This document shows positions 46,607 through 57,820 of a stretch of DNA of 64,000 nt, piece after piece (within the stretch, counting starts at the first letter, position 1; every line of letters begins with the position of its first letter). The translations under genes were made by a program, and so were the position numbers. Origin of the DNA: Dendrocalamus latiflorus (Eukaryota > Streptophyta > Magnoliopsida > Poales > Poaceae); contig CM029617.1 of NCBI GenBank assembly GCA_017311315.1, positions 11,435,075 to 11,499,074 of the forward strand, given 5' to 3'. The notes beneath the pieces were generated by a model. That model was not told the DNA's origin. It saw only the letters and a list, made by a program, of their open reading frames with translations, and ran no database searches.

Positions 46607-47195
46607 ACATTGGATTCAATTGTACAAGTCAAATAATTCCTTCAATTTAATTCATTTGTCAGATCTGTGTAACGATTTTCATTCTATATATGTATGTGAT
46701 CTGCTGGCCATTTATTACATTCATCTGTGTAGCGAATTTTGTTGTAATTTACTTTGAGTTGCAATAAACTTATCTGTCATTTATCTGTAATCTGCTTGCT
46801 TGCTTTCAGAGGGCATGGCTAGCATATCATGAGGCTAGCCAAAAAATGGCAAATAAAATGGCTGATACACTTGCTATCACAGACGGTTCGTTGTTAAAAA
46901 CCGTCTGTGATATTGTATCACAGACGATTTCAAAGACTGCCGTCTGTGGTATGAATGATATCACAGACGGCCTTTATTACTAACCGTCTGTGATATACAC
47001 AATATCACAGACGGTTTTTGTTCCGAACTGCCTATGATATTATTATATCACAGACAGTTAGTAACAAAAACCGTATGTGATACGAGACTATCACAAACAG
47101 TTTTTTATAAAAAAAGACATCTAAACATTGACGGTTCAGGAACCGTCTGTGATGACGGTTCTAAACCGTCCGTGATAGATTTGTGTAGAGTGTGC

Positions 47196-47476
47196 GCTTC
47201 TTTTCCATCACGACACCTGCTGGGATCGGGGCGGGGATCGAATCGTTCTACAACCCCAACAGCCGCCGGGCGTTGGTGGTGGAGGGCATTCTGGATTCAA
47301 TGTCTGCTGGTATACTGATCAATATGGCATTAGTGGATCTCATTACTGCTGATTTCCTTAGCCGCAGGATGAGCTGCAACCCGAGGCTGCAAGTGGGCTC
47401 CTATGTCGCCCTGTTTCTTGGGGCCATGGCCATGGCATCCCTTGCCATCTGGGCTCTAGTGCTAGTAAACTTGTAA
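47196..47476 (+). pseudogene. ZIP transporter pseudogene, exon 3 remainder and stop
   Basis: Directly after the CACTA target duplication the sequence encodes RFFSITTPAGIGAGIESFYN, RALVVEGILDSMSAGILINM, ALVDLITADFLSR and LQVGSYVALFLGAMAMASLA, ending IWALVLVNL and TAA at 47474-47476. These are the last three membrane helices of ZIP transporters. The reading frame relative to the 34913-34935 stub is shifted, so even precise excision would not simply restore the gene. The terminal VLVNL extends a little past the usual AIWA end. Confidence 0.92.
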
Positions 47477-48353
47477 TACAATTATACAAAGGCTCGGGAG
47501 AAGTAGCTTGGCGTTCAATGCACTGGGAGTTGCTCCCTAGCTGCTTGTACTTCGTGAGGAACTTGGGAGGCCATTTTCTTTTCTTTTTTCCTTTTCATCC
47601 ATTCTTTTATTTGTTCGTTCTTTTCATGGTGGTGGGCAATATAAGTCCCTCTTTTGGTCATACGAAACAAAGGATTTTTTTGTACGGATAATCCCTTTTT
47701 TATTCGAAAATACATAAATATACCCGCGAGAAATTTTTTTACAAAAATAGTCTCCAGTCGCCGCCCCATTGGGCGACTTCTGCCTTTCGCCCAACCGGGA
47801 AGCGACATTTAGGGAATGTGTGAACCGTTCGGCGACTTATACAGTCGCTCTACGGTTGAGCGATTGTAATTGCAGTCGCTGTACGGTTGAGTGACTGAAA
47901 TTGCAGTCGCCCAACGGTAGGGCGACAGGGGTGGATGTCCACTTATTCCACCGACTGCCGCCCACTAGCAACCACTTTTCCCTCATTTCCCCATTCTGCG
48001 CAGAGAGCCAGAGAGAAGAAGAGAGGAGGAAGAGGAAGGGGAGAAAAGAGGGAGGAGGGGAAGAAAAGGAGGAGAGGGGAGAAGAGGAGGACAGGGTTGA
48101 AGGAGGAGGTGAGGGAGGAAGAAGGAGTCCAAGCTATTCCATCGATTTGGATCCAGGTATTTTTGTTAATTAGGTTGTATTTACACTATTGTTTAGATGA
48201 AATATTGGTGTTAGTAAAAATTGTAGATGTAGTATACATTTTGTAGTATGGAAATTTGACTACCCTTTTTAGTATGGAAAGTTTAGTTTAGTGTTGAACG
48301 ATGTTATTTGACATGTCGTAAATTTCAATCATACATGTAGGTCTACATCATTA

Positions 48354-51058
48354 ATGGCCAGTACTACATTGAGAGTGTATTATGGTGCTGGAATGATTCG
48401 TGAAGGTCCGAATGGTGTGGATTTAAGCGATTTTCCGCAAGTCACTCTCGTACTTCGCGATGACGAGAGTGCTCGAATGACAGATGTGCAGCATTGGCTG
48501 ACCGAGAGTTTTTCATTGGACTCCGAGGTGTGCAGCGTCGTTGTGCAAGGGCTTTGGAGCCGGTCTTCCACTGACATCAGATGGGAGTTGAAGACATTGG
48601 TGTGCTCAGCTTCGTGGAAGGGATTTGTGCAAGGGTGCCGGCGCCGTGGATACGAGTGTGTCCTGCTTGTGCAACCGTGCTCACTACAAGCAGCTGCGCA
48701 AGCTCGTGCGTCCGCCTATGCTTTGGGAAGTGCTAGCAGCTCGGGCGGGCCGCACGTTGGTGGAGCTGATGAAGTTGCTCGTGATGAAGGCAATGCGGTA
48801 CATGGAGGAGAGTTACGGCCGTCAAGCTATAGAGAGGGAACTGGGCAAGCCGATGCGATACATGGAGGAGAGTTACAGCTGTCAAGCTATACAGACGGAA
48901 CTGGGCAAGCAGATGAAGGAGAGCATAATGAGTATATCGTGCAGCAGATGGAATCTGATGACCAGACGGCATGTGATGAAGAGCAAGCTGTAGAGGACGA
49001 CGAGGAGGATAGTTCGGATGATGAAGAAGTTCCTATCCCCCAGGAATGGAACCGGTTTAATGCGGAGGGTGTTTCCGCCCATGATGAGCATGAATCACCA
49101 TGGGAGTATCATGAGACAGAGGTTCGGGTGCATGCTACGTTTGCTGACAAGGAAGCGCTGCAGGATGCCATCAAGCTTTGGGCCCTCTCAATGCAACGGA
49201 CATTTCGCGTCGTCAAATCAAGCCAGGAGCAGTACACTGTGAAGTGCGAGCAGGTTGGTTGTCCTTGGAGGGTGCACGCACGTAGACCGAAGTATGACAC
49301 TCACTGGATTGTGTCCAAGGTGGAGCCGCACTCCTGCATTCTGAACACTGTCTTGGCGAGGCATCGTAACCTGACGTCCGGATTAATAGCCAATTTGATG
49401 TATGGGGAGATAGTGGAGAAGAGAGATATTGCGGCAACGCATATTGTGGTAGCTATCGAGAATAAATTCAAGTATAAGATTAGCTACGCGAAGGCGTGAC
49501 GTGCCAAGCAAAAGGCGTTGGAAAAACGTTTTGGCACTTTCGAGGCGGCGTACGACAACCTTCCTCGTATGCTTAAGGTGTTGCAACAAAGGAACCCGGG
49601 CACGTACATCGCCGTGCACGAGAAGTCGTCCATAAGTCCACCGGGATTTGCAGTGTTGCAGAGAGCATTGTTTGCATTTGGTGCTAGCATTGAAGCATTC
49701 AAGCACATGCTGGCAGTGATATCTGTAGATGGGACCTTCTTGACAGGCAAATACAAAGGGCAGCTCCTGACGGCCATAGGCGTTGACGGTAACAATCAAA
49801 TATTGCCGCTGGCTATTGCATTTGTGGAGAGCGAGAATTATGAGAGCTGGCTGTGGTTTCTCAGACATGTGAAGGCTGGAGTTGTAGGCAGCCGTCCTGG
49901 TGTGTGCGTAATCCATGATCGCCACGTCGGGATTATAAAGGCGATACGAAAACTTCAAGAAGACCCTGATGAGAGCGTTCCTTGGCCGGACATGAGGAAC
50001 GGTGGTGCAGTCGTCACTTAGGGGCAAACTTTTTCAAGCAATTCCCGAAACAATCTTTGATGAAGCTATTCAAGAGGCTGGCTAGGCAGAACCAGCAAAG
50101 AAAATTTGATGCTTTATGGGGGTTGTTGGATGAGCACACCAGGAAGAACGTCGACGAGAGGAGCAAGGGGCCGGTCATTCCTGGGGCGGCACAACCGCAA
50201 TGCTTGGCAGCAATCGATGAGTCTAACCCAAGTGGTCCAAGAAGGAGGAGCGCGCGAAACATCAAGTGCTTCTCGCAGTGGATCGAGGGGGAACCATTGG
50301 AGAAGTGGTCGTTGTTGCACGACACGGATGGCGCAAGGTACGGAATAATGACAAGTAACCTTGCCGAGGTGTACAATTGGGTTCTCAGGGGTCTCCGTTC
50401 TCAGCCCCTTGTCGCCATCGTGGAAGGTGTTCTTCACAGCACAATCCGCTACTTCAGGGAGAGGCACGCGAGTGCCGCACTTCATGCGGCCAATCCTGGA
50501 GCCCTGTATTCGTAAAAAATTACCACGTACATGGAGACGAAGGCACAGAAGGGTCAATTGCACACAGTGCATGTCATGGGCAACATGGAGCATCGTTTCG
50601 AGGTGATACTCCGTGACAGAGCCGGATTTGGGACATCTCGTTCACTTATTACTCACGAGGTATGCCTTGGAGATCATGTAAACGAACCTAACTGCACATG
50701 CAACAAGCTTAAATTGTTACACAGGCCATGCTCTCATGTCCTCGCTGCATGCGGAACCGTGGGCATGGATCCTTCCAACTTCGTGTCCGAGTACTTTTTT
50801 AAGGAGAGAATACTGCAAGCTTGGTGTGGGGAGCTCCGGGGGTTCAGGGCGGTGGGAAACTTCACCACTTTGGACATTTCAGCGAGGACCTGGGTTCCGG
50901 ATATTAACATGCTGAAGGGTGGGAAGGGTCGGCGACAGAGCCGACGTATTAGAAATGACATGGACGAATCACAAGCTGGAACATCTGGTGCACGTTGTGG
51001 GCGATGCGGTCAGGAGGGGCACACAGCTAGACGATGCAATGCATGTCCGGATCAGTAG
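48354..51058 (+). pseudogene. MuDR-type transposase (mudrA-like), broken by stops and a frameshift
   Basis: Domains in order: an N-terminal region (MASTTLRVYYGAGMIREG), an acidic stretch, the MuDR DNA-binding domain (ALQDAIKLWALSMQRTFRVV, CEQVGCPWRVHA), the MULE DDE domain (VISVDGTFLTGKYKGQLLTA, then the region with VCVIHDRH), a SWIM zinc finger (CTCNKLKLLHRPCSHVLA) and a C-terminal zinc knuckle (CGRCGQEGHTARRC). Lesions: in-frame TGA at 49497-49499 where the family usually has Trp, a 1-base frame change near 49990-50030, and TAA at 50513-50515. Everything else is well conserved, so the gene decayed recently. It would normally catalyse cut-and-paste transposition in the nucleus. Confidence 0.93.
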
Positions 51059-51434
51059 TTGGTGTTGTAATGCATGCTAAATTTCATGTACTATTTGTAA
51101 ACCTTGTATGTTACATCCCTTTTCTGTAATGCACTTATTTACAATGTCATTTAAGTATGTACCATTTAAGTATTGCAATTTTTTTGCCTTGTGATAACAA
51201 CTCCACGTACATAACAACCAATTCATCACATGCTTAACAACGTTGCACATTACATCGTTATGGAAAGAGGGCACAGAATATGAAGGTCACAGAAAATGAA
51301 GGCGTCATGCACTTACAACACGAAACAACACATACATTGCACATACAGACAGAATTTATGGAAAGTTCTACACCTAAAACATCAACACAACAGTCTTACC
51401 GCCACAGCATCAACACATTCGGTACCCTCGTGAC

Positions 51435-52046
51435 CTACATGCCAAACGAGCCTCGTGGCACCCACATGGAGAATTGCTGAGGGGGCCGCCTCGGACGTGG
51501 CTGGCCGTCGTTGTAGTGGCATGCACATATGCAGCTCGGGTTCGCGCAGCAACATGTGGGATCATAAGAGTTTCCTATATTCACGACCTCCTCGTTTCCT
51601 CTCTCGCGTTGCATCTGTTGGCGGAGCTCATTGTTCTCCTCATTGAGAGTCTCCATTCGGTACTCTAAGTCCATTATTCGGTCCCATAAAGTACCCACAT
51701 AACGGTCAATATACCGTTCATGAGGAGGGTCGATCCAGCGGGAGAAGTCGCATTTCGCCATCTGCGAAAAAGGACAGTAAACATGGAGGGTCCATAAGCA
51801 ATAAAAAAATGTACTATTAGTAATTTGTACCCCGGAGCGTGGGCATCGGAAGAAACGGCGCCCGCCATCGTTCGGCCCTTCCAGGACCTGCACGACCACG
51901 TACTCATTGTGTCTGCATTTCGGCCACGCTGGTTGCGCACGCCGGCTTGGTACCAAGCGGTACTGTGGACCGAACATCTCCTTCCTTTCCAAGGGAAGGT
52001 CTTCCTTCGATGACCCATATCCGACTGGCCCCTCATCTTCCGCCAT
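51435..52046 (-). CDS. GRF-type zinc-finger protein of the MULE (minus-strand gene)
   Basis: Exon 1 52046-51831 (ATG at 52046) and exon 2 51761-51435 (TAG at 51437-51435) join in frame to give about 180 residues. The N-terminal half has the GRF zinc-finger pattern: CRHNEYVVVQVLEGPNDGGR, RFFRCPR, and after the intron KCDFSRWID. A coiled-coil segment (DLEYRMETLNEENNELRQQM) follows and then a Cys-rich tail (CCCANPSCICACHY). GRF fingers bind single-stranded or structured nucleic acid in other proteins. No lesion is visible. It is divergent from the plus-strand GRF gene, with about 650 bp between the two ATGs. Its role in the transposon is unknown. Confidence 0.75.
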   Translation of the reverse strand: MAEDEGPVGYGSSKEDLPLERKEMFGPQYRLVPSRRAQPAWPKCRHNEYVVVQVLEGPNDGGRRFFRCPRSGVQITNSTFFYCLWTLHVYCPFSQMAKCDFSRWIDPPHERYIDRYVGTLWDRIMDLEYRMETLNEENNELRQQMQRERGNEEVVNIGNSYDPTCCCANPSCICACHYNDGQPRPRRPPQQFSMWVPRGSFGM

Positions 52047-52695
52047 GGTATGTTCCACCACGAAATAGAAGGTACTTCTTTGTTCGATTTACAGGGTTTT
52101 CTGGCTACAACTTCATGGGACCTCAACCGTGCTATTTATATCGAATGGCGGGACAAAAGAGGGTTGCTTTGCCCAGAGACATGACAAAAGCGCTCAGCTT
52201 TACTCGGTGAGATGACAACACATGCCAGCTTTACGCAGTGATATGACAAAACGGGGCAGCTTTGCTCAGTCAGATTACAACACATGCCAGCTAAACTGCC
52301 TACATAAAGGCTACGATCTGAAAAGCCTTCATAGGGACATTTATTGCTACCCTGGAATCCTGAGGATAATCCAGGCCTATCGCTACAGAAACCAACAAAA
52401 TAGGGGCGTAGGCTGTAGCCTTTACAGTGAGTGTTCACGTCATAGGCATGTATCCTTTCCAGTGAGTTTTCATGTCACCTTTGCTTGTTGTTTCAGAAAT
52501 ACAGGCTACAGGCTCTGAAAAGCCTTCATAGGGACATTTATTGCTACACTGCAATCCTGAAAAAGCGAAAAGATTCGTACGACCTCCTCTCCATGGACTA
52601 TGCCCACTGCACCAGATAACCTGCCTACATAAAGGCCTCCTATGTCTTCCATACCACATCTCCTCCTCAAGCCTTCACAATACTACTACACAACA
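52047..52695. promoter_or_regulatory. Shared intergenic region between divergent GRF genes
   Basis: This ~650-bp stretch separates the two start codons and should hold both promoters. It contains related repeated words on both strands: AAAAGCCTTCATAGGGACAT at 52320 and again near 52520, and AACTGCCTACATAAAGGC-type words near 52293 and 52619. It encodes no recognised protein. Confidence 0.4.
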
Positions 52696-53305
52696 ATGTC
52701 TTCCTGGAGGTCCGACCCATTTGGAGTGCCGGAATGGCATGAGCGCCCGAAGTGCCATTGCGGCTTTAGGACGATGTTGGGAGTCTGGACGGATCGAGTA
52801 CAACGAGCCAAATACGGCCGTAGGTTCTTCAAGTGTCCAGACCTGGATGACGACTTCGTGGTAACGACAACAACTAAATCATTTGTTTCTCGTTATCGTT
52901 TTTCAACTTGATCCATGACATCTAACATGCCACACATAGGCTTGCAGGTTCATCGAATGGGTGGATCGGGTGCCGCCGGCATGGCCACAGAACCGGGCAG
53001 TGGAGGTGGAAAACAAAGGACAATACTTTGTCAAGATGACTCAGGCTCGCGAGGTGGAACGACAGATGCGGCATGAGCAAGAGCGCCGCGTGAGGGTGGA
53101 CCAAATCCGTCTGAAGGGCAAGGAGGATGAGCTGCAAACGAGGCGGGAGCAGCTAAGTCTGCGTGAAGCAGACATCAAGCGTCAGGAGGAAGAGCTTGAA
53201 GCTCGGGAGGCAGCTCTCAAGTCCAAGAATGACAGGAAAAAGGATGCAGCGGAGCCATCTTCAAGGCGCGATAAAAAGGGGAAACAACCACGCTACACCC
53301 AGTAG
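52696..53305 (+). CDS. GRF-type zinc-finger protein of the MULE (plus-strand gene)
   Basis: Exon 1 52696-52860 and exon 2 52940-53305 (TAG at 53303-53305) give about 176 residues. The GRF finger reads ERPKCHCGFRTMLGVWTDRV, YGRRFFKCP, then ACRFIEWVDR across the intron. A long charged coiled coil (QAREVERQMRHEQERRVRVD and onward) and a basic tail (RRDKKGKQPRYTQ) follow. The intron position, just before the last Cys-containing motif, is equivalent to that of the minus-strand partner, suggesting common origin. The frame is intact. It ends about 650 bp before the right terminus of the MULE. Confidence 0.78.
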
Positions 53306-53960
53306 ACAAAATGTTACGAGCAGTTGGGTGGGTTAGTCGCATATCATGCTATATGTTATGCATGTAATAAAATTGTACGCGGCATGTTATGAAGTTTATT
53401 TCTATTCACATAAGGTTATTATCTCGTGTGTTCGCATTCAATGATTCAGATAGCAAGTCATTTAACAATATTAACATACTCTTGGTACACTAATTTTTAG
53501 TAACATAAAAATATCACTTACCAATGTATATATCAAACGTTCTACAGTCAATTGTTCTTAAAAAAATTTCTCAAAATTTTTAATGCACCTACAACATACA
53601 ATAAACATAACCTTTTATTACAACTATACCATATTTTTTTCCAGTTTAAAACTACAAAATTGACAAAACTCTAAAAATTCACGGGGATTGACTAAAGTCG
53701 CCCATCCATTGGGCGACTGCGCTTATAAGTCGCCCATCCATTGGGCGACTACTATGAAGTCGCTTAACAGGAAAGCGACTACTTGCAGTCGCTCAATCAC
53801 CGAGCGACAGATATTTTGTCGCTTCCCGGTTGGGCGAAAGGCAGATGTCGCCCAATGGGACGGCGACTGGAGACTATTTTTGTAAAAAAATTTCTCGCGG
53901 GTATATTTATGTATTTTCGAATAAAAAAGGGATTATCCGTACAAAAAATTCCGAAACAAA

Positions 53961-56900
53961 GGCCCTCTTTGGGATACACTGTGATGGATAGAGAAGAGAG
54001 ATGAATATAGTTCAGGGAATAAAGAGTTCTTCAATTCCACCAGTCTTCGCAGCGTACATTTCATCCTTGGTTTTAGATATGAGAGGATTTGTCGATCCTC
54101 GTGTTACAAGGTTTTTAACCTTGCATATGCATCAATGTGGATCTTGGAACAGTCTATTGAACTGTTCAAATATTCAATGCCAGGTGCTGTTCAAAATGAG
54201 AATGGTTATGAACTCATAGCGGACTATTTGGCTGCACCTTCTATCACTGTTTTGGGTATACAGAATGTGGGCTACTAATCTTTCTAAACTTGCATGCAGA
54301 TCTGGTGAACAGTCATGTGCGATAGCTGATATCCTTTGTCCTTCTCCGATTTCGTGACTGCGAGAATTTACTTAACATTGTTAGTCACTTGGTGAGGTGA
54401 GACACTTCGCTGATATTTTTGTTGCTGGACTGCAGATTCGAGTGCACATCACGATGAATTGTCCTTTGAATACAGTTCATTTATCTATGTCTTTTATTAG
54501 AATTATAGTAGATTTTTTCTGATGATCTATGAGATCAACTTTCCTAGATTCCACTTCAATACATGTATCTTATATTTGGTCTGTGTTCATACTTTATAGT
54601 TATATATTTATCAAGTTCCAATAACTTCATCCTTGTATTACTTGTACGGAACAGTAGATCCGTACTATCAGAATGTTATTTTGCCTTTGCAGCTATGTTT
54701 CCTGTATAATGTGATATCTGGGTGCGGGCTGCTGATGGCATTATGCAGTCGAAGAAACAAGAAAGCTTTATGATCTGAAGGTTTATTTAAAGTGCAGCTT
54801 GTATGGTCTTCCATCTTGAACCAGCAAAGACCTGTCAATTAATATTTGCTTCGGGCAGCTCCTGTAACCCAGCTGCATTTACATCTTCATTACTTGCAAT
54901 AGTTTTATAAGATGCCTGTTATTAAATCTTTTTATACAATTGCCACTTTGTTACAGCTTTACCACCTCTGTTGCTTTTTTACTTAAAAAAACTACTTCTG
55001 TGCAATAGTTTTCTTCATTACTCCATTGTACTTAATAGAATGGTTATTCAGGTGTTTTCTTATCTGTTATATTAGTGACTATACAGTAGAAGAAAGTACA
55101 AGTCTCTTAAAAAAGTTGAACCTCTGATTAGTATGCTGAAGTTTAGTTAAGAATAGTTTCTCTTCTTTTCATTTAGTTATGGTTTGATGGTTGTTGTGGA
55201 ATCTTTCTGCTGTCAAATATTTTATGTCGCAGTTTACAAAAAAAAAAAGCTTTCGGTTCTTACATGCTTATTGTTATTGTTTTTAAATAGTAGTAATATC
55301 TGCATAATCTTCATTAGAATAGTACTTGTGTCATCAATTTTCTGTAATTGAATTCCTAACTATTGAAGACCAGATAACAGATATGCGGAACCAAACACTC
55401 ACTATAATTTCTGATGCAAAAGTCGAACTGCTAAAAATTCAGTGTATTTACCGCCTTTTCTCTGTACTTCGTGTTCTTTTTTATGCAACTCTTGTCAACT
55501 AGGATACTGCAAAGGTGAGCATAGCCACAAGGATATGAATCATAAGTTGGACCTGACCCTTACGTGTTGCTCCCTAATAAATCTTATTTCTAGAGATGTT
55601 GGTACCTACAGGACTAAAGTCGATCGATTTCGACTGCAGACTATAAATAATGGCATGTGGTGATACCATCTGTTCCTCAAGCAATCTTTCCTGTCATAAC
55701 TTCCCTGGACATCAAATCCTTGAAAGCCTGAAGGGCATCTTAGTTGTTCAGATAAAAGGCCCAGGTCTGTATGTTGTTACCAGCTTTACTCACGCTGCCC
55801 ATCCATAACCACGACAAAGGGAACTGTTTGGGACAGGCTACATTGATCAGTTGTAAGTTAATGTGTTGCTGGAAAAATCTGTCAGGCCGTTTGGAGAGCA
55901 ATCAAAACGAAGTGGATCTTTGCAACAAAGATTAAAGAGTCTCTTTCAGCCTGTCGGTTCGTCGGGTAAATGCGGTGTTGGCGCAACAAAGAAGCTAGTG
56001 CTTTCCACTTGCATCAGATACTAAAGCCTGAGGAGATAATAATAATCTGATAATGTGGTAGTTAGCCAGGATATTTTCCAGGTTCATGAACTGCAAAGTT
56101 AAGTGAGTTACTACTCCAGCGATTATCGAGTTTGCTTGGTAACGAACGGGTAATCTAACAGATAATGGATTTCCAAGGATAGGGACAAAACAGAGAGAAT
56201 GCAATGGGACTATTGGTTGTGCAGGATATCCAGTGTCTGAAGGCAGGATCCAGGCACATCATGATATGATTGCCACTCGGGACAAATGAACCTGGCAAGC
56301 TGTAGTCTACCGATCGTGGCAACTTGCTCAAACATGTTCCAAGACCAAAAAGGCGTCTCTTTGTCTCTGTCTCTCTGCGCAGTGCATGTACATGGAAAAG
56401 TTTCCGTGGTTACCCGTGGAGGAATATGGGCAGCCCAGTGTCCTAATAAGCACAGAGCACTGCACAGTGTGTGTCAGCAGGGGCGGAGCCCAATGGAGGG
56501 GAGGGGGTTCCAGGAACCCGGGTTCAAAAATTTTTTTAGTTATTACTAGTAAACATTCACCCTTTGTGCACCTCCTTGGTCCAATATGATGTACTCCTAG
56601 CCCAACAAATACCCTCACTCGCCCTGTCTAGCCCATTCTCCCACCGTCCTATGCTCCCACGCGCGGCCCGTTGCACCCCCTCCGTTTTGCTCTAGCTCCG
56701 CCACTGTGTGTCAGTAGGAAATATGGCTGCCAGCCATCATGAACATCAAGGACAATGGAGCCTCGAGTTCAGAGATGGATCCGGCATTTGAAATCCTTTG
56801 GCGTGGTCGTGGCATTTGGTTCAGAAAGCTGAGACGTATAATCTCCAATAAGATACAAAGGAGGCAGCAAATCAGGGTTTTATATAGCTGCCTTCAAGAG

Positions 56901-57056
56901 TTGCACCCAAGATTAGTGTCCTGAAGTTTTTCAACCATTTTGCAAAGGGATAAAGCCAAACCTGCCTAGCTTCATGTTAGCTGGTCATCCTGTATTCCTG
57001 TTAATCAAGTCCTCCTTTTTGTGTCTCACCACAGGTACTTCAAGTTTAAGCTGCAG
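53961..57056. other. No supported gene; intron-like sequence
   Basis: AT-rich sequence with only short ORFs on either strand. A 61-codon ORF at 56739-56924 has no recognised family. The hAT MITE at 56478-56706 is the only definable element. Confidence 0.4.
56478..56706. mobile_element. hAT MITE (229 bp)
   Basis: The left end CAGGGGCGGAGCCCA and the inverted right end CAGTGGCGGAGCTAGA match the TIRs of plant hAT elements. A perfect 8-bp duplication TGTGTCAG lies at 56470-56477 and 56707-56714. Non-coding. Confidence 0.92.
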
Positions 57057-57271
57057 AGATTTCTTGCAAATGCTGGGATGCAATACTGAACCTGTTTGCT
57101 CCTACATTTGAGCCATTTTGGAAGAAGACTCAGTTCAGGAGTGCGCCTGCACCCTTAACTGCTCCAGTGGAATCTGCATCTGACAGGATGATGAGAGGTG
57201 TGGTTTCTGAGGTTGCAGGGCCAGCTAAGAGCATTTGGCATCTGCAGCAGCAAGTGCTTCACGATGCTTGA
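57057..57271 (+). CDS. Possible terminal exon of an unrecognised gene
   Basis: After a CTGCAG acceptor one frame encodes ILNLFAPTFEPFWKKTQFRS, then APAPLTAPVESASDRMMRGV and SEVAGPAKSIWHLQQQVLHD followed by Ala and TGA at 57269-57271. The composition is protein-like and uninterrupted for about 70 codons, but I cannot assign a family and no upstream exon is identified. It may be the 3' end of a gene whose body has decayed. The Copia element starts 69 bp downstream. Confidence 0.35.
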
Positions 57272-57339
57272 AATCTACAGAACTAAAAGAAAGTGTGGTT
57301 GCAGGGAGGCAGCACGGAGGACGTTCGTGAGGTTATTCG

Positions 57340-57805
57340 TGTTAGAGTGATCTCAACCATTTGGCCCAACGGCCAAATGGCCCCCTTGTACGCGCCCTGA
57401 TCGGGGGCGCCCAGCCCTATTGGCTGGTGGGCTCCTGTCGCCAGCGCCACAATAAATAGAGGTGGGGCCGGGGCGGCACGCACACCGAGGTTGGCCGTGC
57501 CGCCACAATCCCCACCGACAACCCTAGACCCGATCTGAAAGGGGGCGCTCCAGCGACGGGAACTACCACCGCCACCTCTATCTCCCTACAGATCGCCGCC
57601 GCCAGGGAGACCCCGCTCCTTCTCCATCGAACGTCGCTGCCCGTGCGCAGACTTCACCGAGCCAACCAGCGATGGCCAACTCCTCCTCCAATGCAACGGA
57701 CGGTCGGTACCCCTAACCCTAATCCTCTCTCCCTCTCCCCTTCTCTCTCGAATCCGAACAAGAACACCCTCTGATCTACACCTAGATGATCCTAAGGACC
57801 TAACA
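57340..57805 (+). repeat. 5' LTR of the Copia element
   Basis: It is 466 bp, TG...CA. It contains an AATAAATAGAGG TATA-like or poly(A)-like motif near 57450 and a GC-rich half. It differs from the 3' LTR by four substitutions and two single-base indels counted by eye. Confidence 0.95.
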
Positions 57806-57806
57806 A

Positions 57807-57820
57807 TGGTATCAGAGCCC
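57807..57820 (+). promoter_or_regulatory. Primer-binding site (initiator tRNA-Met)
   Basis: TGGTATCAGAGCCC begins one base after the 5' LTR. It is the standard complement of the 3' end of plant initiator tRNA-Met used by most plant Copia elements to prime minus-strand cDNA. Confidence 0.93.

Larger units (their letters stand above)
34936..47192. mobile_element. CACTA (En/Spm) transposon, 12.3 kb, with a nested solo LTR
   Basis: The left end is CACTACTACTACAAAAG and the inverted right end CACTCTACACAAATC. The 3-bp target duplication TGC is at 34933-34935 and 47193-47195. Dense subterminal repeats of the TATCACAGACGGTT type in both orientations occur at 34965-35260, 35935-36095, 36715-36845, 41185-41610, 45325-45500 and 46870-47180. 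It encodes a transposase of the TNP2 type (41882-45096), a Ulp1-like protease remnant (46080-46610) and a minus-strand coiled-coil ORF (35321-35720). All are damaged, so it is non-autonomous now. It carries a 3.7-kb solo LTR. It destroyed the ZIP gene. Confidence 0.92.
47672..53951. mobile_element. MULE copy 2 (Mutator-like), 6.3 kb, complete ends
   Basis: Terminal inverted repeats: the left end begins GGATTTTTTTGTACGGATAA and the right end, inverted, GAATTTTTTGTACGGATAA; both continue through AAAATACATAAATATACCCG into GGGCGACT-rich sequence. The 9-bp duplication CGAAACAAA is at 47663-47671 and 53952-53960, exactly the MULE length. It holds a broken MuDR-type transposase (48354-51058), then two divergent GRF-zinc-finger genes (52046-51435 minus; 52696-53305 plus). 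It lies 195 bp after the ZIP stop codon, in the former 3' UTR. Confidence 0.94.
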
